A DNA stretch of 64,000 nucleotides. Source: an uncultured Pelagibacteraceae bacterium (GTDB taxonomy: Bacteria; Pseudomonadota; Alphaproteobacteria; Pelagibacterales; Pelagibacteraceae). Shown one piece after another: positions 1-8,075 of the stretch. Below the pieces are notes generated by a model, which searched no databases, was not told the DNA's origin, and saw nothing but the letters and a program-made list of their open reading frames with translations. Position numbers and translations under genes: made by a program. The stretch covers positions 1 through 64,000 of the forward strand of contig CACFKI010000001.1 in the NCBI GenBank assembly GCA_902566785.1, given 5' to 3'. The stretch's first letter is position 1. Each line of letters begins with the position of its first letter.

Positions 1-777
1 AAGAATATTCTTGTAATTATTCTTAATTCCTAAATTAAAAAATTTAATCTTTTCATTAGTGCCTTTTTTATTAATAGCTTCGGGGAAACCTGAGGTATCT
101 TCCTCTTTTTTTAATTTATCAAAACTACAATTTTCAACACATTTTTTAGCTTTTGCTTTATCTATTAAGCTTGAGTCATTTCGTAAATTTTTAATGAATT
201 CTAAAATACTTATGAATGTTTCATATGTTTTTCTTTCTAGATCTTCATATTTTACTAAATAAACTGGAAAAGACTTTTGTTTTAACCAAGATTTATGATT
301 GAGACTCCAAGATAGTAAGGGTTGAAAACCAATATATCTGTTATTTATTTTAGAGACTATTCCTCTTTTTTCATCTTTCATAAATTGTAAAGCATCCTCT
401 TTGCTAATTTGATAATGATTAGCTAGAGATGTAATCACATTTCTTGGATCTCTTATTAAATAAACTGCCCCTAAAGTATTCTGTGAGTTTGTAAAAGTAT
501 AATTATTTATTTTACAAAATGCATTATGAGTTTTTAAAAATTTTACTTTTTTTGACTCATTAATTTTCTCTTGTTCTCTAATCCAATACTTTGCAGTATC
601 TTCAGGATTTTCAAATTTATCATCATAACTTTTAAAATTATTTTCGCTTGGAAATGAATTAATATTTTTTAACAAATTAAAGTTAAATGTTCCATCAACT
701 GAAAAGAAGTAATTACATAGCAAAGATCTAAGCCATGTATTTCCACTTTTAGGATATGATGCAATCCATATAATCAT
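1..777 (-). CDS. Sulfotransferase domain protein (3' part cut by window edge)
   Basis: This reading frame is missing from the ORF track because it runs off the left edge. I translated it from the ATG at 777 and it stays open for 259 codons. Residues 9-17 read PKSGNTWLR, the 5'-phosphosulfate-binding loop of PAPS-dependent sulfotransferases. RDPRNVITS at about 109-117 fits the 3'-phosphate-binding motif. The family moves sulfate from PAPS to a hydroxyl or amine of a carbohydrate or small molecule; the acceptor cannot be told here. The start overlaps the hisZ stop as ATGA, so translation is probably coupled. The glycan-modifying genes elsewhere in the window make a surface-polysaccharide role plausible, but that is inference. 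Confidence 0.85.
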   Translation of the reverse strand, partial: MIIWIASYPKSGNTWLRSLLCNYFFSVDGTFNFNLLKNINSFPSENNFKSYDDKFENPEDTAKYWIREQEKINESKKVKFLKTHNAFCKINNYTFTNSQNTLGAVYLIRDPRNVITSLANHYQISKEDALQFMKDEKRGIVSKINNRYIGFQPLLSWSLNHKSWLKQKSFPVYLVKYEDLERKTYETFISILEFIKNLRNDSSLIDKAKAKKCVENCSFDKLKKEEDTSGFPEAINKKGTNEKIKFFNLGIKNNYKNIL

Positions 778-1820
778 GATAAATTAATTGCTGCTCCTAC
801 TGCAGGAACTTTTTTTATTGCTCCAAGATCTGAAATTAAATTGTCATATCTGCCACCATTTATTTCAATATTGTTTAATCTACTTTTAATATTAATCCTA
901 AAAACCATACCAGTATAATATTCAAGCTCTCTTCCAAATGAAGATGAAAACTTTATATTCAACTTTTGATATTTTTTTTTTGTAATAGGAAAATAATTTT
1001 TTTCTACTCTTAAATTAATTTTATTCTTTTTAAAAAAATTATTTAATTTAATTGCCGCTTTATCTATTGGACAATCTATATTTAAAAATTCTTTAATAAT
1101 TTTAGAAACATTTCGTCCCTTCTTAGTCCTTCTTGGATCCTTTATTTTATTATCAAACCTTTGAAGTATTTCTTCAACTGTCCTACCAGAAATCATTTTC
1201 GATTGATTTTCATTTAACATTTTTTTATATCTTTTCTTATCTATCTCTACAACTGTTGGGTCGACATCAGAATTTGTCTCTAATCTTTTTAACAAATCGT
1301 TAAAGTATTTTTCCCTCCAAAAATGTCTTTGAAGTCGTAACCTCCACCTTTTTGGAATATCAAGTTTGTTTAAAAGTAATTTAAATATTTCTACATTTCC
1401 AACAGTTAAACTTCCACTTTTGTAACCAAAATTTTTTATTGATTTTATTGAAGTCTCTAAAATATTTTGATCGTCTTTTTTTTCATTTTTTGAGCCTATG
1501 ATCTCAAAACCTATTTGATTTCTTATAATTGAATTTTTCTTATTAAATGTTTTCCTAAAAGCCTGCCCCTGATAATAAACTTTTTCTGTATCTGTAGTTT
1601 TTCTACTTAAATATCTAATACAAGATGCAATTGTCAAATCTGGTCTTAAACATAACTCTTTCCCCTTTTGATCATTAAAAGAAAATAAAAATCTTTTAAA
1701 AGTTTCGCCAGATCTTTCAATAATATGATTTGCCTCAATTACTGGAGGTAAATCAATATATTTAAATCCTTTAGATTTTATAGATCTAAGGATACTTTCA
1801 GATAATTTTTTTGATTTCAT
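774..1820 (-). CDS. hisZ: ATP phosphoribosyltransferase regulatory subunit HisZ
   Basis: A 348-residue class II aminoacyl-tRNA synthetase-like protein without a recognisable anticodon-binding domain. RPDLT at 59-63 and the C-terminal ELEYYTGMVF segment match HisZ, the HisRS paralogue that pairs with short-form HisG in the first step of histidine biosynthesis. It overlaps the 3' end of hisS by 23 bases on the same strand. hisG is not in the window; a sulfotransferase gene follows instead. A divergent second HisRS is less likely because the protein is short and the catalytic motifs are eroded. Confidence 0.88.
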   Translation of the reverse strand: MKSKKLSESILRSIKSKGFKYIDLPPVIEANHIIERSGETFKRFLFSFNDQKGKELCLRPDLTIASCIRYLSRKTTDTEKVYYQGQAFRKTFNKKNSIIRNQIGFEIIGSKNEKKDDQNILETSIKSIKNFGYKSGSLTVGNVEIFKLLLNKLDIPKRWRLRLQRHFWREKYFNDLLKRLETNSDVDPTVVEIDKKRYKKMLNENQSKMISGRTVEEILQRFDNKIKDPRRTKKGRNVSKIIKEFLNIDCPIDKAAIKLNNFFKKNKINLRVEKNYFPITKKKYQKLNIKFSSSFGRELEYYTGMVFRINIKSRLNNIEINGGRYDNLISDLGAIKKVPAVGAAINLS

Positions 1821-3192
1821 TTATTAAATTCTCTTTTGGAATTGTTTTGCTATTATCACCTTTTTCACCGAGAAGGTTTTTTACTGTTATTGTATTATCT
1901 TTAAATTCATTCTCCCCACAAATAATAGCAACTGGTAATCTTCTTTTATTTGCTTGGGTTAGTTGCTTTCCAAGATTTTTTTTACTATCTAAAAATATTT
2001 CAGAATTTATATTATTTTCTCTTAAAATATTAAGAATTTCATAATATTTTCTCAAATATTTTTTATCCATTACACAAACCATAACTGGCTTTTGTTGATC
2101 TATCTTAATCTGATCTAATTGCATCATCGCAAATAAAATTCGATCTACTCCAAAACTAATTCCAGTACCTGGTATATCTACTCCTTTAAATCTTGATATT
2201 AATTTTGCATAAGCTCCTCCTGAACAGATGCTACCTATATCTACTTCTTTACCTTTGACGTTGGTCACTTTGTAATTAAGATTAGTTTCAATTATAAATC
2301 CATCGTAATAATCTAAACCCCTAACTATTGTAAAGTTAGTTTTTACCAGCTCTTTGTAAGGTCCCATCTCAATTATTTCAAAAAAATCTTCTAATTCTTT
2401 TATTCCTTCTTTTGATAATGAGTTATTGAGATTATTTTTTAACTGTTTTAAATCCTTAATTTTTAGAAAGTTTAAGATTTTGATGACCTGCTCATCATTT
2501 AAATTAGCACCTTTGGTAACGGCACCACTAGAATCTTTTCTTTCTTTTCTTAATAAATCCTCTACGCCTCTAATTCCGAATCCAGGCTTATCAAGTTTAT
2601 CAATTGCTCTAATTACTTTTAATTGTTTGTCTTCTGTAATATTTAAATCATTAATAAGTCCCTGAACAATTTTTCTATTACTTACATTGATCGTAAATTG
2701 TGCTTTTTTTAATCCACAATTTAATAATGTGGTTGAAATTAAATCGCATAGTTCAGCATTTGCTTGTGCAGGATCTGTGTTTCCTATTATATCAAAATCA
2801 GCCTGAGTAAATTCCCTAAACCTTCCATTGCCAGGTTTTTCATTTCTAAACACATTTTGAATTGCATAACGTTTATAAATTGAAGGTAGTTCTTGGTTAT
2901 TTTGTGCAACAAATCTTGCTAGTGGACTAGATAAGTCATAGCGAAGTGTTATATTTTTTTCACCATCTTTGAATGTAAAAACATCTGACATAGGATTTTC
3001 TTGATCTTCACTTAAGAAAGATCCAATATTTTCACTTATTTCAAAAGAAGGTGTCTCAAGGGCTTCGGCTCCAAATTTTACAAAATTCTTTTCAATTATT
3101 TCTAAAAGCTTTTTTTTAAGTAAAATTTTATTGCCCCACCTATCCTCAAATCCTGAGGGTAAACCAGGTACTAGTTTTTTATCTTTATTCAT
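1798..3192 (-). CDS. hisS: Histidyl-tRNA synthetase
   Basis: Charges tRNA-His with histidine. The ORF track starts at 3240, but those first 16 codons lie inside the tRNA-His gene. I place the start at the ATG at 3192, giving MNKDKKLVPG and 464 residues. The class II motif 2 region (FRNEKPGNGRFREF, about 115-128) and the histidine-specific RGLDYYDGF motif near residue 305 are present, followed by an anticodon-binding domain. It is longer than E. coli HisRS (424), as expected for the alphaproteobacterial type. Only four bases separate its ATG from the encoded CCA end of tRNA-His, so there is no room for a separate ribosome-binding site. hisZ follows with a 23-base overlap. Confidence 0.96.
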   Translation of the reverse strand: MNKDKKLVPGLPSGFEDRWGNKILLKKKLLEIIEKNFVKFGAEALETPSFEISENIGSFLSEDQENPMSDVFTFKDGEKNITLRYDLSSPLARFVAQNNQELPSIYKRYAIQNVFRNEKPGNGRFREFTQADFDIIGNTDPAQANAELCDLISTTLLNCGLKKAQFTINVSNRKIVQGLINDLNITEDKQLKVIRAIDKLDKPGFGIRGVEDLLRKERKDSSGAVTKGANLNDEQVIKILNFLKIKDLKQLKNNLNNSLSKEGIKELEDFFEIIEMGPYKELVKTNFTIVRGLDYYDGFIIETNLNYKVTNVKGKEVDIGSICSGGAYAKLISRFKGVDIPGTGISFGVDRILFAMMQLDQIKIDQQKPVMVCVMDKKYLRKYYEILNILRENNINSEIFLDSKKNLGKQLTQANKRRLPVAIICGENEFKDNTITVKNLLGEKGDNSKTIPKENLINEIKKII

Positions 3193-3196
3193 TTTT

Positions 3197-3271
3197 TGGT
3201 ACCCTGGCTTGGGATCGAACCAAAAACTAAAGTTCCACAAACTTTCGTGATAACCATTTCACCACCAGGGC
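3197..3271 (-). tRNA. tRNA-His (GTG)
   Basis: I folded this by hand: acceptor GCCCTGG:CCAGGGT, D arm GTGA/TCAC, anticodon stem AAAGT/ACTTT with loop TTGTGGA (anticodon GTG), T arm TTTGG-TTCGATC-CCAAG. The CCA end is encoded, total 75 bases. The first pair is G1:U72 and the discriminator is A73, not the usual bacterial C73. The genomic base at -1 is G, so sequence alone does not say whether the mature RNA keeps a G-1. The gene sits directly upstream of hisS on the same strand. Confidence 0.95.
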
Positions 3272-3281
3272 CTATGTTTAT

Positions 3282-3287
3282 TTTATA
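3282..3287 (-). promoter_or_regulatory. Candidate -10 box for tRNA-His/hisS
   Basis: On the minus strand TATAAA lies ten bases before the first base of tRNA-His, placing a start site a few bases before the mature tRNA end. No convincing -35 hexamer is visible at 16-18 bases upstream. If used, it would drive tRNA-His, hisS, hisZ and the sulfotransferase independently of the cold-shock gene. Confidence 0.35.
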
Positions 3288-3326
3288 CTAATTGTTGTTA
3301 AATTAAAATTTTTAAATAATTAAATA

Positions 3327-3343
3327 GCTAGCGTGCAGCCAGC
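3327..3343 (-). terminator. Candidate GC-rich terminator after the cold-shock gene
   Basis: On the minus strand GCTGGC-TGCAC-GCTAGC forms a six-pair stem (one G:U) with a five-base loop, followed by the U-rich stretch TATTTAATTATTT. It is the only GC-rich patch in the 229-base gap between the cold-shock gene and tRNA-His. It could end the cold-shock transcript before the tRNA-His promoter. It might instead be a structured RNA element. Confidence 0.35.
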
Positions 3344-3437
3344 ATGAATATGATGTCTGTGTGTTTTTTTTGATGTATCAAATTTATTAATCATTGAGAG
3401 CTAAATAACATTTAATTAAATTATTGCAAGTAAGATC

Positions 3438-3484
3438 TGTATAGGAATTAATTAAGCCTAAAAAAGCTTAAAAATCCCTATACA
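3438..3484. repeat. Nested inverted repeats downstream of the cold-shock gene
   Basis: TGTATAGG (3438-3445) and CCTATACA (3477-3484) are perfect eight-base inverted arms. Between them sits a second inverted repeat, TTAAGC...GCTTAA, around an A-rich loop. The structure begins about 16 bases after the cold-shock stop codon. It may be a 3' UTR hairpin stabilising the mRNA or a weak terminator. The arms are AT-rich, so chance cannot be excluded. Confidence 0.4.
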
Positions 3485-3500
3485 ATTATTTGAATTAGAA

Positions 3501-3710
3501 TTAAGAGGTTTTTTGCAGTTTTACTGCGGAAGGACCTTTTTCTCCGTCTTCAACTTCAAATGTAAGTTCGTCACCTTCGTTTAAATATCTTAAACCTGCT
3601 TCTCTTACAGCTGAAGCATGTACGAATACATCTTTTTCTTTATCTTCTCGTTCAATGAAACCATAACCTTTTTTTCCATTGAACCATTTTACTTTACCTT
3701 TTAGACTCAT
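3501..3710 (-). CDS. Cold-shock domain protein (CspA family)
   Basis: A 69-residue single cold-shock domain, the usual family length. RNP1 is KGYGFI (14-19) and RNP2 is VFVHASAV (28-35), the surface aromatics that bind single-stranded RNA and DNA. Such proteins melt mRNA structure and act as RNA chaperones in the cytoplasm. It lies downstream of tRNA-Phe and infA on the same strand. The upstream leader carries a perfect palindromic hairpin and the downstream region further inverted repeats, which suggests post-transcriptional control. Confidence 0.95.
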   Translation of the reverse strand: MSLKGKVKWFNGKKGYGFIEREDKEKDVFVHASAVREAGLRYLNEGDELTFEVEDGEKGPSAVKLQKTS

Positions 3711-3738
3711 TTTACTCTTTCTTTTATTGTTATTACTT

Positions 3739-3755
3739 AAGCTAAATATTAGCTT
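3739..3755 (-). promoter_or_regulatory. Palindromic hairpin in the cold-shock gene leader
   Basis: AAGCTAA-ATA-TTAGCTT is a perfect seven-base inverted repeat with a three-base centre, lying 29-45 bases upstream of the cold-shock ATG. In RNA it makes a compact hairpin in the 5' UTR; in DNA it could be an operator. Cold-shock genes often carry structured leaders, so a temperature-sensitive element is possible but unproven. Confidence 0.35.
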
Positions 3756-3822
3756 GGTGACTTGTTATTAGATTTTAAAATTTATTGCAAGGTTATAATT
3801 GTTCAAAAGCTAGTAATTAAGG

Positions 3823-3895
3823 TGGGTCCCCCTGGAAACGAACCAGGTCCTAACGCTTTTCAGGCGTTCGTGCGCACCAGCTACACCAGAGACCC
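3823..3895 (-). tRNA. tRNA-Phe (GAA)
   Basis: Cloverleaf folded by hand: acceptor GGGTCTC:GGGACCC, D arm GTGT/GCAC, anticodon stem AACGC/GCGTT with loop CTGAAAA (anticodon GAA), T arm CCTGG-TTCGTTT-CCAGG, discriminator A. The gene continues CCT rather than CCA, so the CCA end must be added after transcription, unlike the other four tRNAs in this window. It begins six bases after the infA stop codon, on the same strand. Confidence 0.95.
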
Positions 3896-3901
3896 CATAA
3901 A

Positions 3902-4117
3902 TTAAAATCTAAATATAATTCTTCCCTTGGTTAAATCGTATGGTGTTACCTCAACAGTAACATTATCACCTTGCAAAACTCTTATGCGATTCTTTCTTAA
4001 CTTTCCTGCAGCATGTGCAGTTATAATATGATCATTTTCTAACTTAACTCGAAACATTGCATTTGGAAGAAGATCAATAATCTTTCCTTTAAATTCAAGT
4101 GTATCTTGTTTTGCCAA
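3902..4117 (-). CDS. infA: Translation initiation factor IF-1
   Basis: A 71-residue S1/OB-fold protein of standard length, starting [13 protein letters not shown] and ending [12 protein letters not shown], typical IF-1. It binds the A site of the 30S subunit during initiation. It follows hisD with an 11-base gap and precedes tRNA-Phe by six bases, all on the minus strand. The hisD-infA neighbourhood is common in alphaproteobacteria, although the intervening UPF0262 and phosphatase genes often found there are missing here. Confidence 0.97.
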   Translation of the reverse strand: MAKQDTLEFKGKIIDLLPNAMFRVKLENDHIITAHAAGKLRKNRIRVLQGDNVTVEVTPYDLTKGRIIFRF

Positions 4118-4128
4118 ATTTAACCTCT

Positions 4129-5379
4129 TTACATTCTAGATTTAATACTTTGAGTATGAGCATATAAATTTTCATACTCAGACAGTTTTATAGCTGGATT
4201 CCCAATTTTTTCTACCCCTAATTTACTAAGAGTAACAATAGAAATTTTTTTAATAAATTCATTTATACTTAGGCCAGAACTAAATTTTGCACTTCCACTT
4301 GTTGGTAGAATATGATTAGTTCCTACTGTATAATCACTTAAACTCATTGGTGTGAATTTTCCATTACATATACTTCCAACATTATAAATTTTGTTAATAT
4401 ATTTTTTATAATTTTTAACATTAATCTCTAAATGTTCTGGTGCAATTAAATTAATAGTATCTACAATCTCTTTATCATTTTTTAATAATATCATTAATCC
4501 GTGGTTATTGAGTGATTGAGTAGCTATTTTTTTTCGAGGCAAAAGTTTAATTATTTTCTTAATTGTTAAATTAACTTTTGGTAATATAGTTTTATCTTTT
4601 GTTAATAAAATACATTGACTATTTGGATCGTGTTCTGCTTGAGAAACTAAAGATGTAGCAATTTGATTGATATTAGTAAATTTATCAGCAACAACACAAA
4701 TCTCTGAGGGCCCAGCAAACATTGACTCGGTTCCTACAATTTTTCCAGATATTTGTCTCTTCGCCTCAGCAACAAATTTATTTCCAGGGCCAACTATTTT
4801 GTCAACTTTTTGAATATAGGCTAAACTTGCGATTGCTTGTGCCCCACCCATGAAATAAATTTCTTTAATGCCTAATTTTTTTGCAGCGTACATAACTGCA
4901 GGATCAGGTTTGGGTGTTGCAAGAACTATTTTTTTTACATTTGAAACTTTAGCGGGAATTGCATTCATCAAGAGAGATGAAGGAAGATTGGCTGGCACAT
5001 ATATTCCAACTGATTGAATTGGAACTATATTATATTCAAGTTTATTTTTGTATTTGTCCTTATAAGAAATATTTTTCAAATTTTTTTTCTGAAGTATATG
5101 AAACTTATTTATTCTATCATATGCAAAATCTATGGATTTTTTAATTTGCATGTTAAGTCTTTTTATGGAATTACTGATTAGTTTTTTTGGTAAAGTAATT
5201 CTATTATTTTTACTAAATTTAACTTCATATTTTAGTAACGCTTTTTTTTTATCTTTTTTAATGTCGGTAATTATCTTTGATACTATTTTAGTATTTGAAT
5301 TGTCTAGTTTTCTTCTACGATTTAAAATGATTTCAAGTTTTTTATTAAAATTTGATTTTTTGCTATCAATTTTTATCAT
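4129..5379 (-). CDS. hisD: Histidinol dehydrogenase
   Basis: Catalyses the last two steps of histidine biosynthesis, oxidising L-histidinol to L-histidine with two NAD+ on a zinc enzyme. The 416 residues contain GPSEI (223-227), [10 protein letters not shown] around His250, and the APEHLEI segment that holds the catalytic Glu-His pair. Length is close to the family norm (about 430). Its 5' end overlaps the DUF2948 gene by 14 bases, consistent with one operon from murA downward. Confidence 0.96.
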   Translation of the reverse strand: MIKIDSKKSNFNKKLEIILNRRRKLDNSNTKIVSKIITDIKKDKKKALLKYEVKFSKNNRITLPKKLISNSIKRLNMQIKKSIDFAYDRINKFHILQKKNLKNISYKDKYKNKLEYNIVPIQSVGIYVPANLPSSLLMNAIPAKVSNVKKIVLATPKPDPAVMYAAKKLGIKEIYFMGGAQAIASLAYIQKVDKIVGPGNKFVAEAKRQISGKIVGTESMFAGPSEICVVADKFTNINQIATSLVSQAEHDPNSQCILLTKDKTILPKVNLTIKKIIKLLPRKKIATQSLNNHGLMILLKNDKEIVDTINLIAPEHLEINVKNYKKYINKIYNVGSICNGKFTPMSLSDYTVGTNHILPTSGSAKFSSGLSINEFIKKISIVTLSKLGVEKIGNPAIKLSEYENLYAHTQSIKSRM

Positions 5380-5767
5380 TAATTTTCTGGTCCTCTAATG
5401 TAACTTCAATTATTTCTGCGGTAAGTGTTATAATTATATTATTCAAAAATAACAACGTTATTTCATAATTTCTATCTTTCTTGAAAAGATTTATCGAAAT
5501 TAATTCTAAAATTGTATCATTATTATTTTGATTGATATTCTTAGATTTTGAAGCGCTAATGTACTCAAATTTAAGAATACTTTTAACTTTTTGTTCTTCA
5601 TTAATAGACTCTTTATTAAATCGTTCTATCAATAATAGGAAAATCTTATTTTTTTTAAGAAATTTAATATTTCCAATTTTAATCTTAGATTCTGAACAAA
5701 TTGCAGATATAGTATTTAGGCCTAGTTGATCTTTTGCAATTATTTTTTTTAGAAACTTACTAACCAT
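5366..5767 (-). CDS. DUF2948 family protein
   Basis: A 133-residue protein of unknown function. It is placed by position between murA and hisD, the classic alphaproteobacterial slot of DUF2948. It also shows the family pattern: a leading Asp-Leu segment, an F/L-rich strand ending in an NRF-like IERFNKE, and a C-terminal EIIEVTLED. Its ATG shares one base with the murA stop (TAATG) and its end overlaps hisD by 14 bases. Sequence is highly diverged by A+T bias, so the family call rests partly on context. Confidence 0.75.
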   Translation of the reverse strand: MVSKFLKKIIAKDQLGLNTISAICSESKIKIGNIKFLKKNKIFLLLIERFNKESINEEQKVKSILKFEYISASKSKNINQNNNDTILELISINLFKKDRNYEITLLFLNNIIITLTAEIIEVTLEDQKINDKN

Positions 5768-7029
5768 TAAGTTAATCTTTTAATTTTTACTCCTATTTGT
5801 TGTAATTTTTTTTCTATATTTTCATATCCTCTATCTAGATGGTAAATTCTATTAATTATTGATTTGCCACTCGAAACTATAGCTGCAAGAACGAGCGCTA
5901 CTGAAGCTCTTAAGTCACTAGACATCAATTCTGCTCCTACAAATTTAGTATTGCCCTCAATAATTGCTTTATTTTCTTTGATTAAAATTTTTGCTCCTAA
6001 TCTTCTAAGCTCTCCTACATGCATAAATCTATTCTCGAAAATACTTTCGGTTATTACACTTCTTCCTTTAGCTTTACACAATAAAACCATAAATTGGGCC
6101 TGTAAATCAGTTGGAAAATTAGGATATTCTTTAGTGGTAATACTGCTAATATTCTTAATATTTTTAGGTCCCATAATATGGATTTCATCTTTGGAAGTTT
6201 TAATTTTAGCACCAATTTTTTTTAAAATATTTATTTCGGTTTGAATAATTTTTGGATTAAAATTTTTTATCCTCAAATCTCCATTTGTAATTGTTGCAGC
6301 AACACAAAAAGTCCCTGTTTCAATTCTATCGCCCATAACTGAATATTCAGTTCCACTTAATGAGTCAACTCCAATTATTCTACAAGTTCTTTTACCAATC
6401 CATTTTATTTTTGCACCTCCAGATATAAGAAAATTTGTTAAGTCTTTAATTTCAGGTTCAATAGCGCAGTTTTTTAAAATAGTTTCCCCTTTTGCTAGGC
6501 ATGCCGCAATTATTGAGTTTTCAGTTGCTCCAACACTTATTTTTGGAAATTTAATTTTAGCACCTTTAAGTTTCCCTTTTGACTTTGCATGAATATAACC
6601 TTTTTTAATTTCGTATTTCATGCCTAATTTTTTAAGTGCATTTAAATGAAAGTTCACAGGTCTAGCCCCAATCAAACAACCTCCAGGTAGTGAGGTTATA
6701 GATTTATGATATTTTGAAATCATTGGTCCTAGCACTAAAATTCCAGCTCTCATTGTTTTTACTAAAGAATAAGAGGCAAGAAATTTTAATTTTTTGTTAT
6801 TTGAAATTCTTACAGTTCTTTTGTGTTTAAAAAGTTGAACCTTTAAACCTAATGATTTTAATAAATTGAGCATTGTGTCAATGTCTCTTACTCTGGGTAA
6901 ATTTTTTATAATTACTGGTCTATCAAAAAGAATTGTTGAAGCTAAAATGGGTAGAGCTGCGTTTTTGGATCCTTGAATATTGACTTGTCCTTCAATTCTG
7001 CAAGGACCATTAACCAAAAATTTATCCAT
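5767..7029 (-). CDS. murA: UDP-N-acetylglucosamine 1-carboxyvinyltransferase
   Basis: First committed step of peptidoglycan synthesis: transfers enolpyruvate from PEP to UDP-GlcNAc in the cytoplasm. The 420-residue length matches the family. [14 protein letters not shown] holds the catalytic cysteine, at about residue 118, so the enzyme should be fosfomycin-sensitive in principle. The N-terminal QGSKNAALP segment is also conserved. It overlaps dcd by eight bases upstream and couples to DUF2948 through TAATG downstream. Confidence 0.97.
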   Translation of the reverse strand: MDKFLVNGPCRIEGQVNIQGSKNAALPILASTILFDRPVIIKNLPRVRDIDTMLNLLKSLGLKVQLFKHKRTVRISNNKKLKFLASYSLVKTMRAGILVLGPMISKYHKSITSLPGGCLIGARPVNFHLNALKKLGMKYEIKKGYIHAKSKGKLKGAKIKFPKISVGATENSIIAACLAKGETILKNCAIEPEIKDLTNFLISGGAKIKWIGKRTCRIIGVDSLSGTEYSVMGDRIETGTFCVAATITNGDLRIKNFNPKIIQTEINILKKIGAKIKTSKDEIHIMGPKNIKNISSITTKEYPNFPTDLQAQFMVLLCKAKGRSVITESIFENRFMHVGELRRLGAKILIKENKAIIEGNTKFVGAELMSSDLRASVALVLAAIVSSGKSIINRIYHLDRGYENIEKKLQQIGVKIKRLT

Positions 7030-7588
7030 TTTTTTTTATTTTTGCTACCTGAATAGTTGTTTGCCCCTGATATTTTCCATTTTTGGATTTATACGTTGTC
7101 TCGGGTGGACTATCTGATTTAAAAAATAAAAATTGAGCAATTCCCTCATTTGAGTAAACTTTTGCAGGATTGGGTGTAGTATTTGATAACTCAATTACTA
7201 TGTTTCCTTCAAATTCATTTTCAATAGGAGTAACATTGCAAATAATACCTGTTCTAGCATAAGTACTTTTACCAACACATATGCATAAAACATCTTTTGG
7301 AATTCTAAAATACTCTATAGTTTTGGCTAGTACAAAAGAATTTGGTGGAATAATACAAAAAGGCCCTTTTCTCTCTATAAAATTATCTTCAGAGAAACTT
7401 TTTGGATCTACCAAAGAGGTATTCACATTTGTAAATATTCTATATTCATCAGAAATTCGAACATCATACCCCATGCTGCTTAAACCATATGAAATTTTAC
7501 CTTCTGATACTTGATGATCCAAAAAGGGATCAATCATATTGTGTTCCTTGCACATTTTTTTTATCCAAGTATCTGGTTGAATTGACAT
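7022..7588 (-). CDS. dcd: dCTP deaminase
   Basis: Deaminates dCTP to dUTP, feeding dTMP synthesis. The 188-residue trimeric dUTPase-fold protein carries the GKSTYARTG segment (106-114) and GNIVIELSN, which holds the catalytic glutamate. The family C-terminal tail GKYQGQ is present. It overlaps murA by eight bases and follows the 34-residue microprotein. Confidence 0.96.
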   Translation of the reverse strand: MSIQPDTWIKKMCKEHNMIDPFLDHQVSEGKISYGLSSMGYDVRISDEYRIFTNVNTSLVDPKSFSEDNFIERKGPFCIIPPNSFVLAKTIEYFRIPKDVLCICVGKSTYARTGIICNVTPIENEFEGNIVIELSNTTPNPAKVYSNEGIAQFLFFKSDSPPETTYKSKNGKYQGQTTIQVAKIKKNG

Positions 7589-7590
7589 AT

Positions 7591-7695
7591 TTATTTATTA
7601 TTTTTTTTTTGTTTTTTTTGAAAAACTTTTCTTTTTTTTAAGTTTTTACGCATAGCATTTTCCAACTTACTTAATTTATCCTTTTTACTTTTCAT
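7591..7695 (-). CDS. 34-residue basic microprotein
   Basis: Too short for the ORF track. I read it from the ATG at 7695 to TAA at 7591. It begins [18 protein letters not shown] and ends in a run of Lys, Gln and Asn; about half the residues are Lys or Arg. The LENAMRKNL core looks like one amphipathic helix. It fits exactly between the 66-residue gene (five-base gap) and dcd (two-base gap) on the same strand, which supports a real gene. I do not recognise a named family. The low-complexity lysine tail is a caveat in such an A-rich genome. Confidence 0.6.
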   Translation of the reverse strand: MKSKKDKLSKLENAMRKNLKKRKVFQKKQKKNNK

Positions 7696-7700
7696 AATAT

Positions 7701-7901
7701 TTATTTTTTATCAGGATTTGTAAGATGGTCTAATGTTATAACTTGATCTAATGGAATTGTTTTGTCCTGCTCTTTTTCTTTTGGGTTTCCAGACTTTGCT
7801 TGTTTCTTGGCTCTTTTTTCTGCAAGTTTTTTTTCGCGCTTAGCCTGTTTTTCCATAGCCTTGGCTCCACGTGTGCTTTTATAATCGTAGTGAATTCCCA
7901 T
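7701..7901 (-). CDS. 66-residue basic hypothetical protein
   Basis: It starts MGIHYDYKSTRGAKAMEKQ, followed by a long Lys/Arg/Ala-rich helix (residues 15-42) and a less charged tail ending in HLTNPDKK. Charge and size suggest a nucleic-acid- or ribosome-associated protein, but no function can be assigned. It is the first gene of the minus-strand run through the 34-residue microprotein into dcd and murA. The overlapping 67-residue frame at 7748-7951 is a shadow. Confidence 0.7.
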   Translation of the reverse strand: MGIHYDYKSTRGAKAMEKQAKREKKLAEKRAKKQAKSGNPKEKEQDKTIPLDQVITLDHLTNPDKK

Positions 7902-7994
7902 ATCATTTCCTTTATTAGATATAACCTATTTTTAGAAAAAAAAAATGGCAATAATTTGAAAAATTATAATTTATACACTAAATTTGTTTTTTTG

Positions 7995-8068
7995 CCCCTA
8001 TAGTTAAATGGCATAACGTGACCATGGTAAGGTTAAGTTTCAAGTTCGATTCTTGGTGGGGGCACCAT
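7995..8068 (+). tRNA. tRNA-Thr (GGT)
   Basis: Acceptor GCCCCTA:TGGGGGC, D arm GTTA/TAAC, anticodon stem TGACC/GGTTA with loop ATGGTAA (anticodon GGT), T arm TCAAG-TTCGATT-CTTGG, discriminator A and encoded CCA; 74 bases. It lies alone on the plus strand between two minus-strand genes, seven bases from the end of the TVP38-type gene. Confidence 0.95.
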
Positions 8069-8075
8069 TCTCTGC

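Noticed and set aside
3193-3240. Longer hisS start used in the ORF track (MWNFSFWF...)
   Set aside because: These codons lie inside the tRNA-His gene; the conserved protein begins at MNKDKKLVPG.
5864-6244. 126-residue plus-strand ORF
   Set aside because: Antisense shadow inside murA, which has all its catalytic motifs.
7748-7951. 67-residue minus-strand ORF
   Set aside because: Out-of-frame shadow of the 66-residue basic protein; low-complexity Lys/Asn translation.
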